A DNA stretch of 33,473 bases from assembly GCF_900167465.1 (NCBI RefSeq), contig NZ_FUWR01000027.1, forward strand, positions 1 through 33,473, in the 5' to 3' direction. Origin of the DNA: Trichlorobacter thiogenes (GTDB lineage: Bacteria; Desulfobacterota; Desulfuromonadia; Geobacterales; Pseudopelobacteraceae). A program made the translations under genes and the position numbers. This document shows, piece by piece, positions 23,407-31,766 of this stretch. The number at the start of each line of letters is the position of its first letter. Position 1 is the stretch's first letter. The notes beneath the pieces were generated by a model. That model did not search any database. It had not been told where the DNA came from and saw only the letters and a program-made list of their open reading frames with translations.

Positions 23407-24006
23407 ATGAAGCTGTCATCAATGCTGTTTTCGGTGCTGTTGTTTTGTGTTGTGTCCAGTGGAGCTATTGCAGGAGATACACTGCCAAAGCCTGATGCCC
23501 TTTCTGATGAAACCATCTATCTTACTGAGCGCCTTTCTAAAAATTACGATACGTTGGTAATTAAGGACTTTTTAGCTGAAAACGCTGAATATTCACGCGT
23601 TAATGACGATGAAAAGGCTACAATTATAAAAATGTTGCCACTTTTAAAGGCAAATTTAGCACTTTCGCTCGAGGCTGAGCTCAAAGCAAAAAATATCTTT
23701 ACAACGATTGTCCGCAATGAGCTTCCGGCAGGCAGTAAAGCGGTGATTTTGGATGGTACGTTCAGTGAGTTTAATGCAGGAAGCAAAGCTGCCAAGTTTT
23801 TTGTCGGTTTCGGTGCAGGCAAGGTGTATATCAAATTTAAGGGGCGTTTGGTAGATGCTGCAACAAATAAGGAGCTGGCTACTTTTGAAGACCGAGAAAC
23901 CGGCTATCGTGGTTCCATGACTCTTGAGGGGTTTGAATCATTGTTTCCCCATCAGGCAAAGGGGATCGGCGAAAACCTGGCAAAATTTCTTGGGAAACTT
24001 TACTGA
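23407..24006 (+). CDS. Exported DUF4410-like protein
   Basis: The gene encodes a 199-residue protein with an N-terminal signal peptide (KLSSMLFSVLLFCVVSSGAIAG, cleavage near residue 22). The C-terminal half reads KAVILDGTFSEFNAGSKAAKFFVGFGAGKVYIKFKGRLVDAATNKELATFEDRETGYRG, the pattern of DUF4410, whose members are often lipoproteins; no clear lipobox is present here. ATG 23407 has AGGAGGTG just before it. The gene has no operon partner, and base composition is more AT-rich than in the sdh operon. Function is not known. Confidence 0.7.
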   Translation: MKLSSMLFSVLLFCVVSSGAIAGDTLPKPDALSDETIYLTERLSKNYDTLVIKDFLAENAEYSRVNDDEKATIIKMLPLLKANLALSLEAELKAKNIFTTIVRNELPAGSKAVILDGTFSEFNAGSKAAKFFVGFGAGKVYIKFKGRLVDAATNKELATFEDRETGYRGSMTLEGFESLFPHQAKGIGENLAKFLGKLY

Positions 24007-24118
24007 CTTCCTTGAACTAATGACGGCAGAGGGAATACTGGACCAAGTCAGATTCGATTGTTCTGTGTATGGCTGCTATCTACTGTTATTTGATTTCTGA
24101 TGCCTGAAAGCTGTCTTA

Positions 24119-25072
24119 ATGAACTTACGTCGTTTCTTTAAGCCATATACCTTTGCTCAACTCTATTTTTTTGCTTTTGGGATTCCCAACAATTCCTTTG
24201 GCTCTGTTGATGTTACCGGTGATTGTAACCTGCGCTGTAGCCATTGCTATTTTTTTGAGCAGGAACATCAGCCCGAACTGTCAATCGAACAATGGAAAGA
24301 TAAGTTAGAACGTAGTAAGGCTGATGGTGACCGTTTTTACCAGTGTGCTTGGGTTGGTGGTGAACCGTTGCTAAGGCAGCCATTGATTGAGTTGGGCAGG
24401 TCGTATTTCAAGTTTAATACCGTAACCACAAATGGCTCTATCCCCTTGCCAGACTGGAAGGATGTGAGTTGGTATATATCGGTTGATGGTGGCAGGCAAA
24501 CCCATGATACGCTACGTAACAGGCCCGGCCTGTACGATACGATCAAGCAGACCATTGCTCAGAGTGAAGGGCTTAAAATCACAATCGCCTATTGCATCAC
24601 CCGTGCGAATGTTTCAGAAATTGATGCTGTTTTGGAGGAATGGAGCAAAAACCCAAAAGTCAGAAACCTGTTGTTCAGTTTTTATACCCCGATCAGGGGG
24701 CTTGATGATGATCTTTGGTTGGATTGGGATGAAAAGGATCGGGTTCTGGATGCTCTGATAGATAAGAAGGGAGTCTTTAGAAATTTTATCCTTAACACTG
24801 AGCGATCACTGATGCTCATGAAATCTGAACGTGCAAAATCAGTTACAGATAACTGCCCTTTTGCTGCAAAATCCTTTGCTTATGATCCTGCTGGAAATCT
24901 AAAACAACCATGTATGATGGGTCCTAAGGCTGATTGTAGTCGTTGTGGTTGCGTTGTCCCGTTTTATCTGAAATCACTGACCGATAGAAAACTTGTGCTG
25001 GGTGAAATGATGAAAGGGATGTTTAAAACGCTACGCCAGGGTATGGCTGCGGTACGCTCTGTTGTTAGTTAA
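24119..25072 (+). CDS. Radical SAM protein with SPASM-like C-terminal cysteines
   Basis: This 317-residue enzyme has the [4Fe-4S] motif C36-x3-C40-x2-C43 in GDCNLRCSHCYFF. GGEPLLRQPLIELGR is the SAM-binding GGEP motif. A C-terminal group (NCPF, QPCMMG, DCSRCGC) could hold an auxiliary cluster. The substrate is unknown. No SD is visible before the ATG, and a gap of 75 bases plus a promoter separates it from the next gene, so it may be a companion of the cluster rather than part of its main transcript. It is rather AT-rich. Not recognised as any named radical SAM family such as HpnH. Confidence 0.75.
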   Translation: MNLRRFFKPYTFAQLYFFAFGIPNNSFGSVDVTGDCNLRCSHCYFFEQEHQPELSIEQWKDKLERSKADGDRFYQCAWVGGEPLLRQPLIELGRSYFKFNTVTTNGSIPLPDWKDVSWYISVDGGRQTHDTLRNRPGLYDTIKQTIAQSEGLKITIAYCITRANVSEIDAVLEEWSKNPKVRNLLFSFYTPIRGLDDDLWLDWDEKDRVLDALIDKKGVFRNFILNTERSLMLMKSERAKSVTDNCPFAAKSFAYDPAGNLKQPCMMGPKADCSRCGCVVPFYLKSLTDRKLVLGEMMKGMFKTLRQGMAAVRSVVS

Positions 25073-25098
25073 CAACCAATCCTTGTTGTTTCAGATTA

Positions 25099-25127
25099 TT
25101 GACTTCATTTTGTAGAGAATGTATTTT
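25099..25127 (+). promoter_or_regulatory. Sigma-70-like promoter of the lipid/glycan gene cluster
   Basis: TTGACT (25099-25104) and TATTTT (25122-25127) are 17 bases apart. The start codon of the deacetylase gene follows about 20 bases on. It would drive the run of overlapping genes up to 33145. Confidence 0.5.
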
Positions 25128-25147
25128 GATCAAATTTGTCATGATAG

Positions 25148-25993
25148 GTGTCATGCTTGACTTTATCAGGTTGTAGCGCACTGACAATTGATGTGGAAGA
25201 CTGGTACCATGTTTGCGGTATTGGCCAGCAGACGGTGCCTCCACGGCATTCTTGGCGAGTTGCGCAAAACGTTGAAAAAATAGTAGCTTTGCTTGAGCAG
25301 AATCAAATTAAGGCAACTTTTTTTATGCTCGGCTCTGTGGCTAAGGCTATTCCTGAACTGGCTCCCATGATTGTTGCAAAGGGGCATGAGATAGCCTCCC
25401 ATGGCTATTCCCATACGCTGTTGACGGATATGGATAAACAACAGTTTTTGGATGAATTACGGCGTACTGAACAGGTCTTGATTGAGCAAACCGGTAAGCG
25501 CCCTGTTGGTTATCGTGCCCCTCAATGGTCGGTGTCGCCTGAAACGCCATGGGTGGATGAGCTATTGGCTGAGTCTGGTTATCTCTACGATTCAAGCCGT
25601 AATCCGTTACCTTTTGTTGGTGATGCAGCTGCACCGCGGTATCCGTACCGGATTGATACGCCCTGTGGTTCTCTCTGGGAGGTTCCGCCACTAGTGACGA
25701 AGACAAGTCTTGTTTCTCTTCCCACAGGTGGTGGCTGGGGGTTCAGGCTGTTTCCGCTGGGGCTTATATCAGCAACTATTGAAGCGTATATGCGGGATGC
25801 CGCACCGGCTGTGTTGTATCTGCACCCACGAGAAATTGATCCGGATGGCCCCCGTTTGCAATTGCCACTATTCAAGCGTTTTCTTGCCTATGGCATGCGT
25901 ACAGACGCAACGTCGAGGCTGGCTAACCTGTTGCAACGGTATTGTTTCATGACCCTTGAAGAGATGGTGCGGCAATGGCAACCTGCATCCTGA
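25148..25993 (+). CDS. Polysaccharide deacetylase family protein (XrtA/PEP-CTERM-locus type)
   Basis: This 281-residue NodB-homology domain would remove N- or O-acetyl groups from a saccharide. IDVEDWYHV (D15, E17, D18) holds the catalytic base and metal aspartate; SHGYSH gives metal histidines H85 and H89. RAPQWSVSPETPWVDELLAESGYLYDSS and LHPREIDPDGPR match the DUF3473-type deacetylases that sit in exopolysaccharide loci. The start is ambiguous: GTG 25148 is the longest frame, TTG 25157 has the better spacing to AGGTG, and homologues begin just before ALTIDVED. The last 19 bases overlap the glycosyltransferase gene. No exosortase is visible nearby. Confidence 0.85.
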   Translation: MSCLTLSGCSALTIDVEDWYHVCGIGQQTVPPRHSWRVAQNVEKIVALLEQNQIKATFFMLGSVAKAIPELAPMIVAKGHEIASHGYSHTLLTDMDKQQFLDELRRTEQVLIEQTGKRPVGYRAPQWSVSPETPWVDELLAESGYLYDSSRNPLPFVGDAAAPRYPYRIDTPCGSLWEVPPLVTKTSLVSLPTGGGWGFRLFPLGLISATIEAYMRDAAPAVLYLHPREIDPDGPRLQLPLFKRFLAYGMRTDATSRLANLLQRYCFMTLEEMVRQWQPAS

Positions 25994-26637
25994 TACCGGC
26001 TTATAATGCTGCGACAACACTACGTGCGGTGGTGGATGAGTGTCTGGCTTTTGCTATGCCGCTGGTGGTGGTGGATGACGGCTCTACTGATGGTACTGCC
26101 CAGGTATTGGACGGTCTGCCGGTTACCCTGTTGACCCATTCCATGAACCAAGGCAAGGGGGCTGCCCTCAAAACCGGTTTTGATTGGGCAATTCAGCAGC
26201 AGCATGATGGGGTTGTGACACTGGATGCGGATGGTCAGCATGATCCTTCCGCTATCCCACGTTTGCTTGCTGAAGTTGACAAAAAAGGTTATGATTGTCT
26301 TCTGGCGTCCCGGCACAGTCAATTTGAGGAGATGGCAGGGCTTCGCAAGGTCTGGAACCGTTTCGGGGTCTGGTGCATACGCAAACGGACCGGGTTTGAG
26401 ATTACCGACAGTCAATCCGGTTTCCGGTATTACCGTTCCAGGTTGTTACAAGCAGTACAGCTTGAAAAAAATGGCTATGATCTGGAGATGGAGCTGTTGG
26501 TAAAAGGCTGGAAGGCCGGTTTTAAGATCGGTTCACTACCGGTACCGGCTCGGGTTGCTGATGGTAGGGCAACCAGCCACTATCGACCGGTGCAAGATAC
26601 GGTCAATATCTGTATGACATTTCTAAGATACATGTAG
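25975..26637 (+). CDS. GT2 family glycosyltransferase, dolichyl-phosphate mannose synthase-like
   Basis: This 220-residue GT-A domain reads ILIPAYNAATTLRAVVDE, VVVDDGSTDGTAQVL, NQGKGAALKTGFDWA and LDADGQHDPSAIP (the DxD-like metal site), followed by SRHSQFEE. ITDSQSGFRYYRS and KNGYDLEMELLVKG complete the DPM/DPG-synthase pattern. It would transfer a sugar from a nucleotide or lipid-phosphate donor. It is soluble, without the C-terminal membrane helices that many homologues have. It overlaps the deacetylase gene by 19 bases. Confidence 0.9.
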   Translation: MATCILIPAYNAATTLRAVVDECLAFAMPLVVVDDGSTDGTAQVLDGLPVTLLTHSMNQGKGAALKTGFDWAIQQQHDGVVTLDADGQHDPSAIPRLLAEVDKKGYDCLLASRHSQFEEMAGLRKVWNRFGVWCIRKRTGFEITDSQSGFRYYRSRLLQAVQLEKNGYDLEMELLVKGWKAGFKIGSLPVPARVADGRATSHYRPVQDTVNICMTFLRYM

Positions 26638-26648
26638 AGAGGCGGCCT

Positions 26649-28031
26649 ATGCTGCAATCCTTAAAAACATATACCCGTGATAAAGTAGTATCTTATCTGC
26701 TGAACATGGCAACCAGTTCATCGGATGAGACCTTGATCAAAATGACCCACCTGATGGAAATGATCCCAAAGAAACAATACTACAAGGATCGTATCCGCTG
26801 GATCCGTAATCTTGTGCAACAGAAACACCCCTCCATTGAATTTCCACGCCGGATTCTGAAAGAGTTGCATCCTAATCAACGGGATAAATGGATCACCAAC
26901 CTGGCAATCAACCACCTGCTTTCCGGCACCAACAAGCGTAAAGAATGGGCTGACGAAAACGGATTTTATCCGCCTTCCACCGTGGTTATATCGGTCACCA
27001 TGCGTTGTAACCTGTCCTGCTATGGCTGCTATGCCGGTGATTACAATAAGTCTCTGGAATTAACTCTGGACGAGATTGATGGTGTACTGACCCAGATGAA
27101 GGAGATGGGGATCTTTTTTGCCGTGATCTCCGGTGGTGAACCGTTCTTCATGCAGGGGATCTTTGAACTGTTTGAAAAACATAGCGACATGGCCTTTCTG
27201 GTCTTCACCCACGGCGGCCTGATTGATGATAATCTGGTGCAGCGGCTGATTGAGGTCGGCAATGTCATGCCAGCCTTTTCGCTGGAAGGGTATGAACAGG
27301 AAACCGATGAACGGCGCGGTAGCGGTCATTTCAAAAAAGTGATGAACGCCATGCGTCTGCTGCGGGAGAATGGACTCTCCTTCTGTGGCTCCTTTACCCA
27401 TTCCAGTAAAAATACCGATATCATTACTGATCCAACCTATATTGACTTCCTGCTGGAACAGGGAGTATTTGCGCTCTGGTTGTTTTCCTATGTGCCGGTG
27501 GGACGGGAGCCTGATCCGGCGTTGATGCCGTCACCAGAACAGCGTGATCAACTGCGGCGGGCAACGATTCAGTTCCGGGCCACCAAGCCGATGCTGTTTG
27601 TTGATTTCTGGAATGACGGGCCGATGATCTCTGGTTGTCTGGCGGCCGGACGGAAGTACCTGCACATCAATGCCAGCGGTGATATTGAGCCCTGCGTCTT
27701 TTGTCATTTTGCCGTGGATAATATCCGTCGCACCAGTCTGAAGGATGCGCTGGGGTCACCACTGTTCCGGAAAATCCGTGAAAAACAGGGAGAACATGAG
27801 AACCTGTTGCGCCCCTGCATGTTGATAGATCATCCGGAAAACGGTCGTGAATTCTTTGAAAGTGAAGGGGCCTATCCGACCCATGAGGGTGCTGAAGAAA
27901 TCTTTACCGGACTGGCCGATGAGATGGACCAGTATTCTCGTAACTACGGTGAAATTGCCGATCAGGTTTGGGATGAGGAGTTCAGAGAGCATCCGGCTTA
28001 TAACAAAAAAAACGGAATCTGTAACGGATAA
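26649..28031 (+). CDS. Radical SAM protein, SPASM-type, in lipid/glycan cluster
   Basis: This 460-residue protein has C120-x3-C124-x2-C127 in TMRCNLSCYGCYAGDY, then SGGEPFFMQG for SAM binding. The C terminus contains HINASGDIEPCVFCHFAVDN and LRPCMLIDHPEN, a reduced SPASM/twitch-like cluster. About 110 residues precede the radical SAM core (helical, charged), which is unusual. AGAGG lies 7 bases ahead of the ATG. Its stop codon overlaps the acyltransferase start (TAATG). Substrate not known; position suggests a lipid or sugar precursor. Confidence 0.82.
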   Translation: MLQSLKTYTRDKVVSYLLNMATSSSDETLIKMTHLMEMIPKKQYYKDRIRWIRNLVQQKHPSIEFPRRILKELHPNQRDKWITNLAINHLLSGTNKRKEWADENGFYPPSTVVISVTMRCNLSCYGCYAGDYNKSLELTLDEIDGVLTQMKEMGIFFAVISGGEPFFMQGIFELFEKHSDMAFLVFTHGGLIDDNLVQRLIEVGNVMPAFSLEGYEQETDERRGSGHFKKVMNAMRLLRENGLSFCGSFTHSSKNTDIITDPTYIDFLLEQGVFALWLFSYVPVGREPDPALMPSPEQRDQLRRATIQFRATKPMLFVDFWNDGPMISGCLAAGRKYLHINASGDIEPCVFCHFAVDNIRRTSLKDALGSPLFRKIREKQGEHENLLRPCMLIDHPENGREFFESEGAYPTHEGAEEIFTGLADEMDQYSRNYGEIADQVWDEEFREHPAYNKKNGICNG

Positions 28032-28939
28032 TGGCGCTGTACAGTAACCTGAATCTGTTCTTTATACACCTGTTCACCTGTCTGGTACCTCGCTGGTTAC
28101 ATGCCCCCTTTGCCCTGTTCTGGGGGGGGCTGTTTTATCTGCTGCTACCCAAAAAACGTCGTGGCATACGTTCCAACCTTCGGATTGTTACGGGACAACG
28201 GCAGGTTGAGCATCTTGTTGTTTCTACATTCTACAAATATGCTCGCAACTGGTGCGATGTGATGCTGATGATCCAGCTGCGTGGTAGTCGGCTTCAGGGC
28301 CTGATTGGCAAGCGCAGTTCCGGGCAGCCACTGGAAGATGCCCTTGCCAAAGGCAACGGGGCGATTCTGATCTCCCCCCACTTTGGCAACTGGGAACTGG
28401 GTGGTCTTGGTCTGGCAGACCTGGGCTACAAACTGAATGTCATGACCTTCCCTGAACCGGATGAAAGGGTCAATCAGCAGCGGGAGCAGGTCCGTGCTGA
28501 ACGGGGAATCGGCGTGATCTATGTTGATCGCCATGATACCTCACCGCTGGCAGTCATCGAGGCGGTTAATGCTCTGCGACGGAACGAGATTATCTGTCTG
28601 ATCGGCGATCGTGACGGCTCTTCCAACACGGTTCAGCTTGATTTTTTTGGTCAACCAACGGATATTCCGGTTGGCGCTGCCTATCTAGCCATGGCCACCG
28701 GAGCCCCGGTATTGCCGGTATTTGTTCCGCTCATGTCTGATGGCCGCTATGCCACCCTCATGGATGATCCAATATTCTTTCAGAGCAGCCACGGTCACCA
28801 CCGCCAGTCAATCAAGGCCGGTATGGAGCAACTGATTGCTGTTTTTGAACGGTATATTCGACAGTATCCTGATCAGTGGTATAATTTTTTTGAATTTTGG
28901 GCTGATACTTCCCGTAAGAAAAGGATAGCAGATGAGTGA
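28031..28939 (+). CDS. LpxL/HtrB-type lipid A acyltransferase-like protein
   Basis: This 302-residue protein has one N-terminal hydrophobic segment (about 23-40) and the lysophospholipid/lipid A acyltransferase fold. The HX4E motif is H117-FGNW-E122 in ISPHFGNWELGG. LIGDRDGSS near 194-202 and a downstream GAPVLPVF match the other family blocks. Lipid A enzymes transfer acyl chains from acyl-ACP to sugar-linked lipids. The next gene, overlapping by 8 bases, encodes an ACP, so an acyl-ACP donor is likely. Inclusion here rather than in an lpx locus indicates a specialised paralogue. Confidence 0.9.
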   Translation: MALYSNLNLFFIHLFTCLVPRWLHAPFALFWGGLFYLLLPKKRRGIRSNLRIVTGQRQVEHLVVSTFYKYARNWCDVMLMIQLRGSRLQGLIGKRSSGQPLEDALAKGNGAILISPHFGNWELGGLGLADLGYKLNVMTFPEPDERVNQQREQVRAERGIGVIYVDRHDTSPLAVIEAVNALRRNEIICLIGDRDGSSNTVQLDFFGQPTDIPVGAAYLAMATGAPVLPVFVPLMSDGRYATLMDDPIFFQSSHGHHRQSIKAGMEQLIAVFERYIRQYPDQWYNFFEFWADTSRKKRIADE

Positions 28940-29189
28940 TGAGCTGATTCCCAAAGTAAAACAGATGATTATAGACGCCCTGCGGATTGATGGAATGGAA
29001 GCAGACGAGATTGATAGTGATGCTCCCCTGTTTGGTGAAGGGTTGGGGCTTGACTCCATAGATGCCTTGCAGCTGGTTGTGGCCATGGAGAAGGATTTTG
29101 GTGTGGTGGTGCCTGATGCTGCCACCGGTACCAAGGTGTTTGCTTCTGTGCGGGCCATGGCTGCCTATATTGCTGAAAACCAGAAATAA
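28932..29189 (+). CDS. Dedicated acyl carrier protein
   Basis: An 85-residue helical, acidic carrier. LFGEGLGLDSIDALQLVVAME holds the phosphopantetheine attachment S42 in the DSID motif. FGVVVPDAATGTKVFASVRAMAAYI continues as in ACP-like proteins of aryl-polyene and other specialised clusters rather than as in the housekeeping AcpP. AAGGAT precedes its ATG, inside the acyltransferase gene. It would tether the acyl intermediates that the adjacent FabD-like, thioesterase and LpxL-like proteins handle. Confidence 0.92.
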   Translation: MSDELIPKVKQMIIDALRIDGMEADEIDSDAPLFGEGLGLDSIDALQLVVAMEKDFGVVVPDAATGTKVFASVRAMAAYIAENQK

Positions 29190-29206
29190 CCGATCCAGGC
29201 GCTCTG

Positions 29207-30493
29207 ATGAAAATCCTCTTCCTCTCCCCTGGGTGGCCCAAAGGCCGGTTGTGGGGAGAACTTGGCTTTAAATTTCCTACCCTGTCGCTGGCATCACTGG
29301 CTGCGGTTACTCCGCAGGGCTGGGATGTCAGCTTTCATGACGATGCCATCCGTGCCACAGATTTTGATAACGATGCCGATCTGATCGCCCTGACCGCCAT
29401 GACCGCCCAGGCAACTCGGGCCTATCAGCTGGCCGATGCCTTTCGCAGTCGCGGCAAGACCGTGGTGATGGGGGGCTTCCATGCCAGTAATCTGCCGGAT
29501 GAAGCGCTGCAGCATGTGGACAGCGTGGTGGTGGGGGAGGGGGAGCTTGCCTGGCCTCAACTGCTGGCTGATTTTCAGGCCGGTCGCCTGCAGCAGCTCT
29601 ACCGTGCTGATGGCCTGATCGATACAGCTCTGATTCCTCCGGCACGGCGGGAGATCTTCAAAGGTTCCGGCCATCTCTTTACTAATACCATCCAGACCAC
29701 CCGCGGTTGCCCCTTTGACTGCGAATTCTGTTCGGTCACCGCTTTTTATGGTCGCAAGTACCGCAAACGGCCGGTAGAACAGGTCTTGGTAGAATTGCAG
29801 GAGCTGCGTAAGGCCAACTCCTTTGTCTTTTTTGTGGATGACAACATTGTGGCTGATCGGCGCTATTCATTACCGCTCTTTGACGGGATGAAGGGGATGG
29901 GGCTGAAGTGGCTTTCCCACGCCCCGATTGATTTTGCTGAGGATCAGGAACTGTTGAAGGCTGCCGGTGAATCCGGCTGTGTTGGTATGTTCGTCGGTTT
30001 TGAATCGCTCAATCAGGATTCCCTGGCTGCCATGGGTAAGGTGACCAACAAGGCTGCATCCTACAAGGCCTATGCCCAACAGTTCCGGGACAATGGCATC
30101 GGAATCCTGGGCTCGTTTGTGATGGGCTGTGATGGCGATACCCCGGCGGTTTTTGAACAGACCCTGCGTTTCTGTGAGGATGCCCGGCTTGAGGCCGCCA
30201 TCTTCCCGATCCTGACCCCCTATCCCGGTACCAAGGTGCGCCAGCGCCTTGAGGCAGAAGGGCGGATTATCTCCAACAACTGGCAGGATTACGACATGGA
30301 GCATGTCACCTTCCAGCCCAGGGGGATGACGGTTCAGGAACTGCAGGATGGCTATGATCAAGCCTGCCGCAGTTTCTATTCATGGGGCTCCATCTACCGC
30401 AGGCTCTTCAAACTGCATCGTTCTGTGCAGGTCTTTGGACCGATGAATATCGGTTTCCGCTCAGCCATTCGCAGAAAATGTACTGACGCATGA
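29207..30493 (+). CDS. B12-binding domain radical SAM protein, DUF4070-like
   Basis: This 428-residue enzyme starts with a cobalamin-binding-like Rossmann domain (KILFLSPGW, VSFHDDAI, VVMGGFHAS). The DxHxxG base-off motif is lacking, as in many radical SAM relatives. The radical SAM cluster is C168-x3-C172-x2-C175 in TRGCPFDCEFCSV. LGSFVMGCDGDT and ILTPYPGTKV belong to the class-B/DUF4070 type also found in the hopanoid methylase HpnP. Typical chemistry would be methylation at unactivated carbon or a ring/bond rearrangement. AGG lies 7 bases before the ATG; its end overlaps the FabD-like gene (ATGA). Confidence 0.85.
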   Translation: MKILFLSPGWPKGRLWGELGFKFPTLSLASLAAVTPQGWDVSFHDDAIRATDFDNDADLIALTAMTAQATRAYQLADAFRSRGKTVVMGGFHASNLPDEALQHVDSVVVGEGELAWPQLLADFQAGRLQQLYRADGLIDTALIPPARREIFKGSGHLFTNTIQTTRGCPFDCEFCSVTAFYGRKYRKRPVEQVLVELQELRKANSFVFFVDDNIVADRRYSLPLFDGMKGMGLKWLSHAPIDFAEDQELLKAAGESGCVGMFVGFESLNQDSLAAMGKVTNKAASYKAYAQQFRDNGIGILGSFVMGCDGDTPAVFEQTLRFCEDARLEAAIFPILTPYPGTKVRQRLEAEGRIISNNWQDYDMEHVTFQPRGMTVQELQDGYDQACRSFYSWGSIYRRLFKLHRSVQVFGPMNIGFRSAIRRKCTDA

Positions 30494-31338
30494 CCATTTG
30501 GCTTTTTCCTGGACAGCCGCTGCAACCTGAGCAGGCGACTCCTGATGATGCTGATTTCCATGCCCTGGCTGACCTGTGCCGGGCATACTGCGGCTATGAC
30601 CTGATCACGTACAAGCCACTGGCAGGCCATCCCTTGAGTCATCATACCTGTCTGCAGATCTACGGTGTGGCCATGTCGCTGTATCGCGCCAGAAAATTGC
30701 GCAATGCGGGATCTGTTCCCAGCCTGATCAGTGAGCACTCCCTGGGGATCTACGCAGCGCTCGCTGCCAGTGGCAGTATTGCTGAACAGGATGCCCTGGA
30801 GCTGGTCAGTCGGATCGGTAGCTGCATGTCCCAGATGGGTGCTGTTGAAGAGTATAGCCTGGGCTGCCCCATCGGTCTGCCGATTGATCCGGTGGAAGCT
30901 GCCGCCCGCAATAACGGGGTGTTTGTGGCAAACTACAACACCTCCCGTCATTTTTTACTCGCTGGTAGCAAGCAGGGGATTGAGGCTGCCCTTGCTGAAT
31001 GTCAGGCAGCAGGCGCTTTCAGTGTCAGCAGCTTTCCCTGTGAAGCGCCGCTGCATACGCCGCTGATGGCCGAGGTCAGGGATGATCTTGCAGCCATTGT
31101 TGCGGAGTATCATATTGCAGAACCGCAGGTTCCGTTGATTGAATCGTTTGGCCAGACCTGCCTGACCGCCGCAACTATACCGGCTTTTTTGGTTGATGAA
31201 TTGCAGCAGCCGGTCTACTGGGAGCGTACCTGGAAGGCTGTTCGAGCCACTGGTTTCAGTCGCTGCAGAGAGGTTGGCAGTGGCCAGGCCTTGACCAAGT
31301 TTAACCGATGGATTGATTCGGAGGCAGGTACGTTGTGA
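30490..31338 (+). CDS. FabD-like acyltransferase with altered substrate-site residues
   Basis: This 282-residue malonyl-CoA:ACP transacylase-fold protein opens with IWLFPGQ. The nucleophile is S84 in SEHSLG, where the family normally reads GHSLG. Its partner is H189 in APLHTPLM, and VANYNTSRHFLLAGS is the usual second block. The arginine that clamps the malonyl carboxylate in FabD (RGxxMQ) aligns with isoleucine I109 here (VSRIGSCM), with an arginine one residue earlier. So malonyl specificity is questionable; another acyl group or a non-malonyl role is possible. It is overlapped on both sides by neighbours (4 bases each). Confidence 0.82.
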   Translation: MTIWLFPGQPLQPEQATPDDADFHALADLCRAYCGYDLITYKPLAGHPLSHHTCLQIYGVAMSLYRARKLRNAGSVPSLISEHSLGIYAALAASGSIAEQDALELVSRIGSCMSQMGAVEEYSLGCPIGLPIDPVEAAARNNGVFVANYNTSRHFLLAGSKQGIEAALAECQAAGAFSVSSFPCEAPLHTPLMAEVRDDLAAIVAEYHIAEPQVPLIESFGQTCLTAATIPAFLVDELQQPVYWERTWKAVRATGFSRCREVGSGQALTKFNRWIDSEAGTL

Positions 31339-31766
31339 AAACCCATGAAACTACGATAACCGTTCGCTTTAACGAAGTGGATGCCTACCGGGTTGCCTGG
31401 CATGGCCATTATGTCTGCTGGATGGAGATCGGTCGCAATAACCTGTCCGGGCAGTTTGGTCTTGGGCCGGATGACCTGTTGGCATTGGGCTATCAGGGGC
31501 CGGTGGTGTCGCTTGAGTTGAAATATCTGCGTCCTGCCCTGTTTAATGACGTGGTGACGGTTCGTACCTGGCTGGATGCTGATGCAGCAGCCATGCTGCG
31601 TTTCCGTTGTGAGATGCTGTCAGCAGACGGTCAGCGTCTGGCCAGTGGTCTGGTCTGTCATGCCCTGACAGATATGAACGGCGTACTGCAGTACCGTTTG
31701 CCGTTGGAAGTGGAACAGCGGGTGGCCAACATGCGGGCCTGGCTGGGTGAAGGTGTCTGTCCATGA
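31335..31766 (+). CDS. 4HBT-type acyl thioesterase (YbgC-like)
   Basis: This 143-residue hotdog domain has the 4-hydroxybenzoyl-CoA/acyl-ACP thioesterase signature RFNEVDAYRVAWHGHYVCWMEIGRN; D16 is the expected catalytic aspartate, with H23/H25 nearby. SLELKYLRPALFNDVVTVRTWL completes the domain. Such enzymes release fatty or polyketide-type acids from CoA or ACP. GTG 31335 overlaps the FabD-like stop (GTGA). The end overlaps the next gene's ATG by 4 bases. Confidence 0.88.
   Translation: MKTHETTITVRFNEVDAYRVAWHGHYVCWMEIGRNNLSGQFGLGPDDLLALGYQGPVVSLELKYLRPALFNDVVTVRTWLDADAAAMLRFRCEMLSADGQRLASGLVCHALTDMNGVLQYRLPLEVEQRVANMRAWLGEGVCP

Noticed and set aside
22407-24118. CRISPR array near the Cas6-like gene
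   Set aside because: I looked for regularly spaced direct repeats on both sides and saw none; the only repeat is the sdh terminator.
24119-25072. HpnH (hopanoid) identity for the first radical SAM gene
   Set aside because: The cysteine context and the C-terminal cysteine group do not fit HpnH as I recall it, and no hopanoid genes are nearby.
25061-25090. GTTGTT/AACAAC alternate stems after the first radical SAM gene as terminator or attenuator
   Set aside because: The stems are only six weak pairs, and the following bases have no proper T-tract.
25148-26637. PEP-CTERM/exosortase locus
   Set aside because: The deacetylase type fits such loci, but no exosortase, PEP-CTERM motif or chain-length gene appears in the window.
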